DNA of 58,810 nt from JABMQF01 sp964563755 (GTDB lineage Archaea; Nanobdellota; Nanobdellia; Woesearchaeales; UBA11576), in assembly GCA_964563755.1 (NCBI GenBank), contig CAZLYC010000012.1:1-58810 (forward strand). The letters are read 5' to 3'. The notes under the pieces were generated by a model. That model made no database searches. It was not told where the DNA came from and saw only the letters and a list, made by a program, of their open reading frames with translations. The translations under genes were made by a program, and so were the position numbers. The first letter of the stretch is position 1. Every line of letters begins with the position of its first letter. This document shows positions 30,146 to 37,728 of the stretch, piece after piece.

Positions 30146-30961
30146 ATGTTAGAACAGCTTTTCGATCTTAAGAGCATAAAGGGCAGCAGCCTGAACATAG
30201 TTCTTCTTGGTGTAATCTATGCATTCATAGGGACATTCAGCGCGCTTCTCATCTTCCCAAGCTATGTCTCTATAATGAGCCTCGCTTTCACTTCGATCCT
30301 GCTTATCCCGTCGATAGGTTATCTTATCCAGAAAGAGGAGAATATTGTCGCGCATGAGCGTCATTTCTCTATACGTATTTTGTTCAAGGACCATAAGGAC
30401 ATCTTGAGGCTTTACTTGCTGCTTTTCTTGGGCATATTCCTGGCATTCTGTTCAATAGGAATATTCACGAGTAATGCTTATGTGGAGCATTACTTCAACG
30501 CACAGCTTAAGGTCGCTGGTATAACTGGCCAGGCGACAGGTCTTGGCGGTGAGTTTACAGGAATATTGATGAACAACCTGCTCGTCCTTGTCATATGTTT
30601 TATCATGTCTTTGGCTTATGGTTCTGGTTCTATATTATTCATAGTCTGGAACGCCTCTGTGTGGGGTGTTGTCTTTGGATATTTCGTCAGGCAAGCTGCA
30701 GCTGCGACTGATGTCGGTCTTTGGTCTTACTTTGCAAAGATTTTCCTGCCTTTCCTGCCGCACATGATTACAGAGGCGGCGAGCTACATCGTCGCTGCAG
30801 TTGTCGGAGGAGTCATAGCAAAAGCGATAATCAGGGAGAAGATGTTCTCTCCGAAGTTCTTTCATATACTGACAGACGGTCTTCTATTGGCTGCATTCGG
30901 CTTCAGCCTTGTGGTGATAGCAGGGGTAATAGAAGTATTCGTGTTCCCGTTATTTCTCTAG
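30146..30961 (+). CDS. SpoIIM-family (stage II sporulation M-like) membrane protein
   Basis: 271 residues with about six membrane helices. The central GGEFTGILMNNLLVLVICFI and VWNASVWGVVFGYF...LPFLPHMITEAASYIVAA match the SpoIIM/DUF95 pattern, where an N-x-x-V segment and an H/E-containing helix are conserved. In archaea the family is widespread and of unknown function, often near surface or vesicle-related genes. AAAGGAGGTAACCG before the ATG is a strong ribosome binding site. Confidence 0.83.
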   Translation: MLEQLFDLKSIKGSSLNIVLLGVIYAFIGTFSALLIFPSYVSIMSLAFTSILLIPSIGYLIQKEENIVAHERHFSIRILFKDHKDILRLYLLLFLGIFLAFCSIGIFTSNAYVEHYFNAQLKVAGITGQATGLGGEFTGILMNNLLVLVICFIMSLAYGSGSILFIVWNASVWGVVFGYFVRQAAAATDVGLWSYFAKIFLPFLPHMITEAASYIVAAVVGGVIAKAIIREKMFSPKFFHILTDGLLLAAFGFSLVVIAGVIEVFVFPLFL

Positions 30962-30996
30962 GAATAGAAAAGAAAGTTAAAAATTCAAAGATTTAA

Positions 30997-31881
30997 TCAC
31001 TCGTATGTTATTCTGTGATTTCCGTCAGCCAATCTCTCGTGCAGTTCAACATTGTCTGTGATGCCATCGCCATCATAATCAAATTTTTCCTTGATTACTG
31101 ATTCATCAGACTGAGACTGTTCACGGACAAATGTCGGGGTTCTGTCATCATCAAGATTATAGAAGCACTCACGTAACCAGTTTCCTTCGCTATCATAATC
31201 AGTTGTCGTCATGAAATCATTCGGTGCTTGACCCACTAAAATGTTGCTCAGAGTTCTCCCTTTGTCGTCATACTGTGTATAGATCATCTTATCTTGACCA
31301 CTGTGCTCTGTGCGGAGTCCTGAAGTCAATCTGCCTTCTGAGTCATATTCGTTCAGGATTTCCAATCTGTTGAAAGTGATATCTGGTATAAGATTGACTA
31401 AGAAAGTAGTTCTCCTGCGAACTCTGCCATCTTGTAGGTATTCTGAATTTATTGTCTTGTCAAAACGACCATCGAAATCTGTGTCATATTGTGCTTCAAG
31501 CACATTTCCATTCTGGTTGTATACTAAGAGGACAGCTTCCTTTCCGTCTTTTCTGGAATATTGTCTTTTCTCGATTTTCTGGCCGTTTTCAGTATGGCTC
31601 ATGACGAGAATTTCATCATCGCCATCCTTGTTAGCGTATTTTCTTATGATTTTCACATCAAGGTTCTGTTCACTTGTTACTCCTTTAGATCCTTGTTTTA
31701 TCTCACAGGACTTGTCTTCTTTATTCAGGTCTTGCGTGTATGTCCCTTGTTCTACATGTCTTACTAGGCACTCTGCTTCTTTTGCATCTGAAAAAGAAGC
31801 TGCTCCTATCATCGTGACTGCGCCTGCAGCCAGCATTGTCTTCTTGATGTTATGTAATATCCTATCAATTGTGTTTGACAT
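30997..31881 (-). CDS. Secreted YD-repeat-like protein with Asp-rich loops
   Basis: 294 residues. A signal peptide occupies residues 13-33 (TMLAAGAVTMIGAASFSDA). The body consists of strand-turn repeats of the form Y-D-x-x-G-R (YDTDFDGRFDK, YDSEGRLTSG, YDDKGRTLSN, YDSEGNWL, YDYDGDGITDNV) similar to YD/RHS-type beta-hairpins, with DxDxDG loops that could bind calcium. It is exported and perhaps released. Ribosome binding site AGAGGTGG; TATA-like TTTATATAC at 31922-31930. Confidence 0.72.
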   Translation of the reverse strand: MSNTIDRILHNIKKTMLAAGAVTMIGAASFSDAKEAECLVRHVEQGTYTQDLNKEDKSCEIKQGSKGVTSEQNLDVKIIRKYANKDGDDEILVMSHTENGQKIEKRQYSRKDGKEAVLLVYNQNGNVLEAQYDTDFDGRFDKTINSEYLQDGRVRRRTTFLVNLIPDITFNRLEILNEYDSEGRLTSGLRTEHSGQDKMIYTQYDDKGRTLSNILVGQAPNDFMTTTDYDSEGNWLRECFYNLDDDRTPTFVREQSQSDESVIKEKFDYDGDGITDNVELHERLADGNHRITYE

Positions 31882-31944
31882 TTTTCCACCTCTGGAAAAT
31901 TAGGTTCATGTGATGATGGTTGTATATAAACTTTTCGTTTTGTT

Positions 31945-31960
31945 GTCACTACGAAGTGAC
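31945..31960. repeat. Hairpin with AGTGACTAA motif
   Basis: GTCACT and AGTGAC form a perfect 6-bp stem around ACGA, followed by TAA. The AGTGACTAA string also occurs at 3645-3653 and 4109-4117. It lies upstream of the TATA box of the secreted-protein gene. Confidence 0.4.
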
Positions 31961-31986
31961 TAAAGTATGGTTAAATTCATTTCCGC

Positions 31987-32094
31987 AACATTAATAAATA
32001 AGTATATATTAAAGTATGAAAATAAGTATATATAAAAAGAAACATTAATAAATAAGTATAATATTAAGTAAAAAAATAAGTATATTTAGGCAGG
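31987..32094 (+). repeat. 54-bp tandem repeat with four AATAAGTATA iterons
   Basis: Two adjacent 54-base units both begin AACATTAATAAATAAGTATA. AATAAGTATA occurs at 31997, 32021, 32051 and 32075 (spacings 24, 30, 24). The array ends seven bases before the start of an AbrB-like gene, so the iterons are probably binding sites in its promoter; TATATATAAAA at 32027-32037 may be the TATA box. Confidence 0.85.
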
Positions 32095-32101
32095 GAAATA
32101 G

Positions 32102-32299
32102 ATGGCTATAATCAAGAGAAAACTCTACAAGCGCGGTTCAAGCTTTGAGACGACCATCCCTATGCCTATGTTATTTTCTTTGGATTTAGGAGAGAAGCAC
32201 AACGTCCTGTTTAATTTTGACACTGAGACCAACAGATGGTATGTTGGTTTCGAGAGAGCTGGGGAAGAGAAAGAGGCAAAGAAAAGAGGTAGACGATGA
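32102..32299 (+). CDS. AbrB-like small DNA-binding protein
   Basis: 65 residues. KLYKRGSSFETTIPMPMLFS followed by LDLGEKHNVLFNFDTETNRWYVGF fits the AbrB/SpoVT swapped-hairpin domain, where R-G-S-S-x-x-T-T-I-P replaces the usual G-Q-x-x-I-P core; a basic tail (KKRGRR) follows. Such proteins dimerise and bind A/T-rich DNA, matching the iteron array directly upstream, so autoregulation is inferred. Its stop overlaps the ATG of the beta-CASP nuclease (ATGA), coupling the two. Confidence 0.75.
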   Translation: MAIIKRKLYKRGSSFETTIPMPMLFSLDLGEKHNVLFNFDTETNRWYVGFERAGEEKEAKKRGRR

Positions 32300-33579
32300 C
32301 GGAGTTGAGATTCCACGGAGGAGCAAGAGAGGTTGGCAGAAGCTGTATCCAGGTAATAGGAGAGAGCTGCCGCCTCCTGCTCGACTGTGGAGTGAAGATA
32401 ACGAGCAAGGATTCAGAGTATCCTATAGAGATGGATGACCTTGAAGACATCACAGCAGTCTTCATCTCGCACGCCCATCTCGACCACACAGGAGCGTTGC
32501 CGTATTATGATCACAATGGATTGAGCTGTCCTATATTTGCGACACAAGGCACTAGGAACCTGACAAAGCTCTTATTGAAAGATGCTTTTAAGATAGGAAG
32601 GATAAACCACACAAAATTAGGCTATGACGAGCTTGACATAAAGAAAGTCCTGAAGTGCATAAACAGGATAAAGATAGATGCTGAAGGAGAGTACAAAGGA
32701 ATCAGATACCAGTTTTTTGACGCGGGCCATATACCTGGTTCAGCTGCAGTGATGGTTGAAGTAGATGGAAAGAAGATACTCTACACAGGAGACATAAACA
32801 CTGATGAGACTAGGCTGCTCTATCCTGCAGAAGCTTCTTTTCCTGAAGATATTGATGTCATGATATGTGAATCTACATATGGTGATAGGGACCATCCGAA
32901 CAGGATGAAAGTAGAGAATGATTTTATTGAGTCTGTCGAAAAGGTGTTGGTAGAGGGAGGCTCTGTCCTTGTCCCATGCTTCGCTGTCGGAAGGTCGCAG
33001 GAGCTTCTGTTGCTTTTAGCAAGGAAAAATTTCAGGTTTCCGGTATATATCGACGGTATGGGCGTAGAGGCTGCAGAGATAATGCTTGAGAACGCTGAAG
33101 ACCTGAAGGATGATGATGTGCTTTTTGATGCATTGAAGAGCGTCATTGTCGTCAAGGGTTCAGGCATGCGAAGAAAAGCGGTGACAAATCCTTCAGTCAT
33201 AATCACCACGTCAGGCATGCTTTCAGGTGGACCTGTTGTCAATTATCTTAGGGATATGCATGACGATCCAAAGCATGCCGTGTTCCTTACAGGCTACCAG
33301 GCAGAAGGCACGAACGGCCGTATGCTTATGGAGAAAGGGAGCGTGATAATAGACGGCGCGACAACCAAAGTGCATTGTCAGGTAAAGCAGTTCGATTTTT
33401 CCGCTCATGCTGGCATGTCTCAACTGAAATCTCTTGTGAGACAGGTCAGGCCTAATCAAATATTTTTTGTGCATGGAGACGAAAAATCTGTGCGCAATCT
33501 CGTGGAGTGGGCGTCCGCGCTAGGGATGGACGCCTACGCCCCTCTTTTAGGACAGACTTTCAAGATAGAAAAAAGGTGA
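32296..33579 (+). CDS. Beta-CASP metallo-beta-lactamase RNase (aCPSF2-like, no KH domains)
   Basis: 427 residues. Motif 2 is SHAHLDHTG, motif 3 AGHIPGSA, motif 4 TGDINTDE; the beta-CASP part is ICESTYGDRDHP, VPCFAVGRSQELL, ITTSGMLSGGP and the C-terminal HGDEKSV. The enzyme uses two zinc ions to cut RNA endo- and/or exonucleolytically; archaeal relatives process RNA ends and rRNA. The N-terminal KH domains of aCPSF1 are missing, so it is the short aCPSF2 type. It is coupled to an AbrB-like gene, an unusual pairing. Confidence 0.93.
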   Translation: MTELRFHGGAREVGRSCIQVIGESCRLLLDCGVKITSKDSEYPIEMDDLEDITAVFISHAHLDHTGALPYYDHNGLSCPIFATQGTRNLTKLLLKDAFKIGRINHTKLGYDELDIKKVLKCINRIKIDAEGEYKGIRYQFFDAGHIPGSAAVMVEVDGKKILYTGDINTDETRLLYPAEASFPEDIDVMICESTYGDRDHPNRMKVENDFIESVEKVLVEGGSVLVPCFAVGRSQELLLLLARKNFRFPVYIDGMGVEAAEIMLENAEDLKDDDVLFDALKSVIVVKGSGMRRKAVTNPSVIITTSGMLSGGPVVNYLRDMHDDPKHAVFLTGYQAEGTNGRMLMEKGSVIIDGATTKVHCQVKQFDFSAHAGMSQLKSLVRQVRPNQIFFVHGDEKSVRNLVEWASALGMDAYAPLLGQTFKIEKR

Positions 33580-33580
33580 T

Positions 33581-33919
33581 ATGATGAAACTTAATCTCAG
33601 GGACGCATTGGCGAGCATAGATTATCATGAGCTCGTCGATATCCATAAGGATCTTGTTGAGGGAGGCCATGGCCTGCGTCAGCAGGTGAAGGATGAGATA
33701 ATAAAGAAAGAGCGAGAGTTAGGAAAGTTATGTCATGTCTGCCAGTCGGAGATAGACCCGAACTCGACTCATAATTATACCTTGCTTCTTGGACCGGAAG
33801 GGTTGAGGCGAAAGGCAAGTTTTTGCGCTCTTGACTGCCTGAAATATTTTCTCAGTGAGACAGAGAAGCAGAAGGAAGAGCTGAAAAGCAGACGGTTGGT
33901 GGATAATGCTGACCAGTAA
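33581..33919 (+). CDS. Small putative zinc-binding protein
   Basis: 112 residues. The middle has CHVCQSEIDPNSTHNYTLLL and FCALDCLKYFL, four Cys arranged like a treble-clef or TRASH-like finger (C-x-x-C ... C-x-x-x-C). Helical segments lie on both sides. AAAAGGTGAT before the ATG is the ribosome binding site and overlaps the stop of the beta-CASP gene, so they are one operon; a link to RNA processing is inference from position only. Confidence 0.7.
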   Translation: MMKLNLRDALASIDYHELVDIHKDLVEGGHGLRQQVKDEIIKKERELGKLCHVCQSEIDPNSTHNYTLLLGPEGLRRKASFCALDCLKYFLSETEKQKEELKSRRLVDNADQ

Positions 33920-34337
33920 AGTCATAATGTCAGGGATATTGCTGATACCTGTGCTCGTGATAGTGCTTTCCATAGCCAAGAGCGGGCAGGAACAGCTGAG
34001 TGAGATGACTGACTGCTCTTTTGGCGCAGATATAGATTTCATCAAGCTTGGTGATGAGCCGCAGGTATGCTATGAAGGCAACAGGATATTTTTCTCTGTT
34101 GAGAACAACGGCTTATCTTTGATATCAGGGCTGAGTGTGCTGATAGAATCAGATTACAACATAACGATGACTGTGAAGAAGGCAGTGCTTCCAGGTCAGT
34201 CCTCAGAAAACATGATAGGTTTTGGTACTCAGAGGCTTTCAGGGGTCAGGTCGATAGAAGTATCGCCTCTCGCATCAGACGGCCATGTCTGCCAGGGAGC
34301 AGGTATACATGCCGCTATTGAAGAATGCGGAACATGA
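33906..34337 (+). CDS. Membrane-anchored archaeal surface protein
   Basis: 143 residues. One N-terminal membrane helix (GILLIPVLVIVLSIA) anchors a small beta-rich outer domain with four Cys (DCSFGAD, VCYEGNR, HVCQGAG, EECGT) and the phrase NRIFFSVENNGLSLISGLSVLIES, typical of CARDB-like archaeal surface folds. It overlaps the preceding gene by 14 bases, with GGTGG before its ATG. Function unknown. Confidence 0.68.
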   Translation: MLTSKVIMSGILLIPVLVIVLSIAKSGQEQLSEMTDCSFGADIDFIKLGDEPQVCYEGNRIFFSVENNGLSLISGLSVLIESDYNITMTVKKAVLPGQSSENMIGFGTQRLSGVRSIEVSPLASDGHVCQGAGIHAAIEECGT

Positions 34338-34401
34338 TTGCTGAATAACATTTATAAATAAAGAGTGTTTTAAAGCCCTGGTTGGGTTTTAAGGTGGTAA
34401 G

Positions 34402-36066
34402 ATGAAAAAAAGAGGTGAACCGGTTAAGCATAGCAAGAGTAAGCATGCTGAGAGTTCTATGACTCCTAAAGAGAGGATCAAGGCTTCTGCTGATAGGTTC
34501 TACAGCCATGCAAGAGGTCCTGTATATTCTATAAAGGAAGATGAAAAGCTTCTTTCCCGTTTCTTCAGAAAAGAGGAGAAAAAAGTAGCAGGTGAAGTGA
34601 GGAGTGAATTCCGTTTCCTGCTTAGCCCGCAGGAGTTCCATGTGGTAAGTTTTGTTGCCTGTCTTATCCTGCTGTCATTCCTGTTCAACTCAAAGAGCTT
34701 GATTCTATACTCAATATTCACTGTGGCTGTTCTTGCTTTCGCGCATTTCCTCAAGCAGCATCATAGGCCGCACGATGTGTTAGCGATACTCGGTATGTTT
34801 TTCATGCCTATTGCAGCGACATTGGCTTTCTTCCAGGACTTACTTATACTGCTGCTTCTTGTAGTGTATGCGCTTTCAGCAGTATCGACAGTCATATTAT
34901 ATTATTATCACAAGAAGGAGCACGCTCTGCTGAAGATAATGTGGCAGGTGACTTACTCTAAGATGATTGCGTTGACTCTTGCAGTTCTGGTCGCGTGCCT
35001 GATACCTGTTTTCGTGCTTCCGGACTCGTTCATAAGCATCTTTGAACTTTTGTTCATAGGTGTCCTGCCTGTGAGCTTTGTCTTTTTCTTTGCGTCGAAG
35101 TTCTTTTATCTTTATTTCTTTGACAGGAGGCATATAAGGCATGACCTTGCGAGGAGCTTCCATCATACATTGATATACACGTTGTCTTTCATGGTGCTAT
35201 TGGCATGCATATACTCATTGCTCGCAGTCAGCCTCTACAACTCGCACATGGAGAGATACAATGCGAATCTCGACTTTGCGCTGCTTGACGTCTCGAACAT
35301 GGAGAAGTCCATGATGAAGCTTTCGCCTGACATAGGCAATCTTATGGTGATGCGTGACCTGAGTGGTTTCGCAGAGACAGTGAGAGAGAACATCTCTCTA
35401 GAGAAAAGTATTGCTATGGATAGGCAGATTGCATTCTCTGACATAATGGATGATTCATATTTCTCAGTCATCGCAGAGGATGTGTTTAGCACAGTGCGTT
35501 TCGTGGTGCTAAATAGGGAGATAGCGATGGTTAAGTCTGCCCTGCTCGAGCTCCATTCATCTGTCAGCGAATTTGTCCCATATAATGTGACGTTCGGAGA
35601 CGGAGACAAGAGCGTGGACATGTATTTCTCAGACCTTAAAGGGGATGTAGAAGGTAAGTATGTTCCTTACTCTGCAGATGCGAATGCAGAAGAGGTCAGT
35701 TCGCTGCTAAACGACCAGTCATTATCATATTCTGAATTTGAAAGCCAGGGATTCCTTTACATGTTCAGTTCAGAGACTGGCTTGACAGGGATGTATGGCT
35801 TTGATTCTGTTTTTGAGAGGCAGATGTTCATGCTCATTAAGCACCTTGAGCCGGTCAGGCAGCTGACAAGGACTACGGTGAACATAATGCTTTTCAGCGA
35901 CAGGGAATCGATTGCCGCGTCAGCCATCGACCACATCTACTTCAACAGGCTTTCTGACTCTATTCCGCTCAGCGCGATAATGAGGTATGAGTTGCTAAAG
36001 GTAGCGCTTGATTATGGCGAGGACCAGTTCGGTGATGGAAGGAAGCTCGACTTCAAGATTGATTGA
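34402..36066 (+). CDS. Multi-pass membrane protein, tandem paralogue A
   Basis: 554 residues. A basic N-terminal cytoplasmic part (1-75), about seven membrane helices (residues 78-300, including the conserved FFYLYFFDRRHIRHDLARSF between helices), then a soluble, mostly helical domain of 250 residues presumed outside. The neighbour downstream has the same length and layout. No known family. Ribosome binding site AAGGTGGTAAG; TATA-like TTTATAAA at 34350. A sensor or envelope organiser linked to the P-type ATPase is speculation. Confidence 0.72.
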   Translation: MKKRGEPVKHSKSKHAESSMTPKERIKASADRFYSHARGPVYSIKEDEKLLSRFFRKEEKKVAGEVRSEFRFLLSPQEFHVVSFVACLILLSFLFNSKSLILYSIFTVAVLAFAHFLKQHHRPHDVLAILGMFFMPIAATLAFFQDLLILLLLVVYALSAVSTVILYYYHKKEHALLKIMWQVTYSKMIALTLAVLVACLIPVFVLPDSFISIFELLFIGVLPVSFVFFFASKFFYLYFFDRRHIRHDLARSFHHTLIYTLSFMVLLACIYSLLAVSLYNSHMERYNANLDFALLDVSNMEKSMMKLSPDIGNLMVMRDLSGFAETVRENISLEKSIAMDRQIAFSDIMDDSYFSVIAEDVFSTVRFVVLNREIAMVKSALLELHSSVSEFVPYNVTFGDGDKSVDMYFSDLKGDVEGKYVPYSADANAEEVSSLLNDQSLSYSEFESQGFLYMFSSETGLTGMYGFDSVFERQMFMLIKHLEPVRQLTRTTVNIMLFSDRESIAASAIDHIYFNRLSDSIPLSAIMRYELLKVALDYGEDQFGDGRKLDFKID

Positions 36067-36068
36067 AT

Positions 36069-37727
36069 ATGGCAAAAACAAAGTCTAAGCCGAAATCAGA
36101 GATAGACTCTCACATAGAGATGTTAGAGGCAGAGATAAAGAGATTCAAGAAGGATGTAGACTCTGATAGGAAAGTCGCTCCTGTAAGTGTCGTTTCAGCT
36201 TCCAAAGTGGCAAAAATAGAGAAGGAAGTTGAGCACGAGGTCAAGGATGAGGTGAAGTTCTTCGAGGAATCATTCGGTTCAGCCAAGGATACTTATTCAT
36301 TAAGTTTCTATTTTGCGGTATCATTGGTATGCGTCGCCTGGCTTTCTTACCTGTTTGGAAGCATAGCATCTATGGTCTTCTACATATTCTTTAGCTTGTT
36401 CATCTGGCATGTCGCAGAGAGGCATCACAGGTCAGGTTCAGGAGCGTTCCATCAGTTCATGGCATTTGGTTTTATTGTCCCTTTCCTATACTTGTTTCAT
36501 TACATATTCAATGATGCTCTGAGCCTAATCATGTGCATAACATATTCTTTATCTTTTGTAGTATCAGGTCTGCTTTACTTCTATCATACAAGAAGGGAGC
36601 TTTCAGAGGAGATACACAAGTCTTTTCCGAGGACTTTCCTGGTCACCCTTTATGCGCATATGATTGCGGGAGCTTTTGCGTACGGTCTGCTTTATTTTAT
36701 ACCTGAGTTCATATTCCAGGATAATTTCGTGAGCGTGATATTCCTGATTCTCGCATGGATATTCCCTGCTATATTCGTATATTTCTTCATGACGAGATTC
36801 CTATACCTGAGGTTCTTTGATAGGAAGCATGTGGTAAAGGATATGGTAAAAGGTCTTGCCCATGGTGCTATATACTCCGTTGTCCTGATTGTGCTGATAG
36901 TCCTTGCGTATATACTTACAGCGATGCAGTTAGTTATGATGGAGAGACAGGTGACAGAAGAAGGGTTCATATCATTATACAAGACGCTTTCCAATGTTGA
37001 GCCTGAGATTTCAGCGGCGATGGGTGATAATCTTGCTGTCTATCGTGTCGCCCAGGAGGCGATAGAACTTTCTAACCGTGAACTGCTCAACGCTACAGAA
37101 CAGAAAACCAATATTATCCTTTCGTTATCGATGTCTGATTATATTGATGACAATTATTTTACTGTTCTTGTAAAGAACAGGCTGCTGCTTCATTCGCTCT
37201 CTTCATCTGCTTCAGGTGTCGATGAGCTGAAGTCAGACATACTTAGGGAGTATGGCAGGCTCATGAAATCTATTGAGTCGGGCGTGTTCGATGACGGTTC
37301 GACTAATATCGATGAGTATAATATGAACCTGAAATATGCTGTAGAAGGAATTTCTTTGCCTCCGCTGCCGCCTCATGTCCTGCAGCTCCAGAGCAGGTTC
37401 TCAGCATCATTCAATTCATACTCAGGACTTTTAGGCGATGATCAGCTCCTGGAGTTCAACATAGCATACTATCCGGAGTTCTCTGTGTTCAGGAAAGGGA
37501 CATCAAGATTCATGACTAACTTCGCAAGGACGCTTGAGCATACTGTCCTCTTTAGGGATTTCATGTCAATCTCATTCAGCGGAGTAGTGGATGCCATGTC
37601 TGGCGTTCTTCATCCTTATCCTGTTTCTGCTGTATCAGGCAGCGCAGAGGAGGTCGCGCTTGGCAGCGTGTTGCGATATCGTGTGCTGAAATCTAATTAT
37701 GACGCGCTTTCATCTGTAGGTAGCTAA
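36069..37727 (+). CDS. Multi-pass membrane protein, tandem paralogue B
   Basis: 552 residues from the ATG at 36069, two bases after the stop of paralogue A. It aligns along its length with A: RFLYLRFFDRKHVVKDMVKG corresponds to FFYLYFFDRRHIRHDLARS, and MSDYIDDNYFTVLVKN to FSDIMDDSYFSVIAED. The N-terminal 70 residues form a coiled coil (HIEMLEAEIKRFKKDVDSD) that differs from A. It ends one base before the ATPase start. Divergence is high, so the duplication is old. Function unknown; a heteromeric complex is inference. Confidence 0.74.
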   Translation: MAKTKSKPKSEIDSHIEMLEAEIKRFKKDVDSDRKVAPVSVVSASKVAKIEKEVEHEVKDEVKFFEESFGSAKDTYSLSFYFAVSLVCVAWLSYLFGSIASMVFYIFFSLFIWHVAERHHRSGSGAFHQFMAFGFIVPFLYLFHYIFNDALSLIMCITYSLSFVVSGLLYFYHTRRELSEEIHKSFPRTFLVTLYAHMIAGAFAYGLLYFIPEFIFQDNFVSVIFLILAWIFPAIFVYFFMTRFLYLRFFDRKHVVKDMVKGLAHGAIYSVVLIVLIVLAYILTAMQLVMMERQVTEEGFISLYKTLSNVEPEISAAMGDNLAVYRVAQEAIELSNRELLNATEQKTNIILSLSMSDYIDDNYFTVLVKNRLLLHSLSSSASGVDELKSDILREYGRLMKSIESGVFDDGSTNIDEYNMNLKYAVEGISLPPLPPHVLQLQSRFSASFNSYSGLLGDDQLLEFNIAYYPEFSVFRKGTSRFMTNFARTLEHTVLFRDFMSISFSGVVDAMSGVLHPYPVSAVSGSAEEVALGSVLRYRVLKSNYDALSSVGS

Positions 37728-37728
37728 G

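Noticed and set aside
31987..32094. CRISPR array
   Set aside because: Only two units of 54 bases with no spacer variation and no cas gene; it is a promoter-type tandem repeat.
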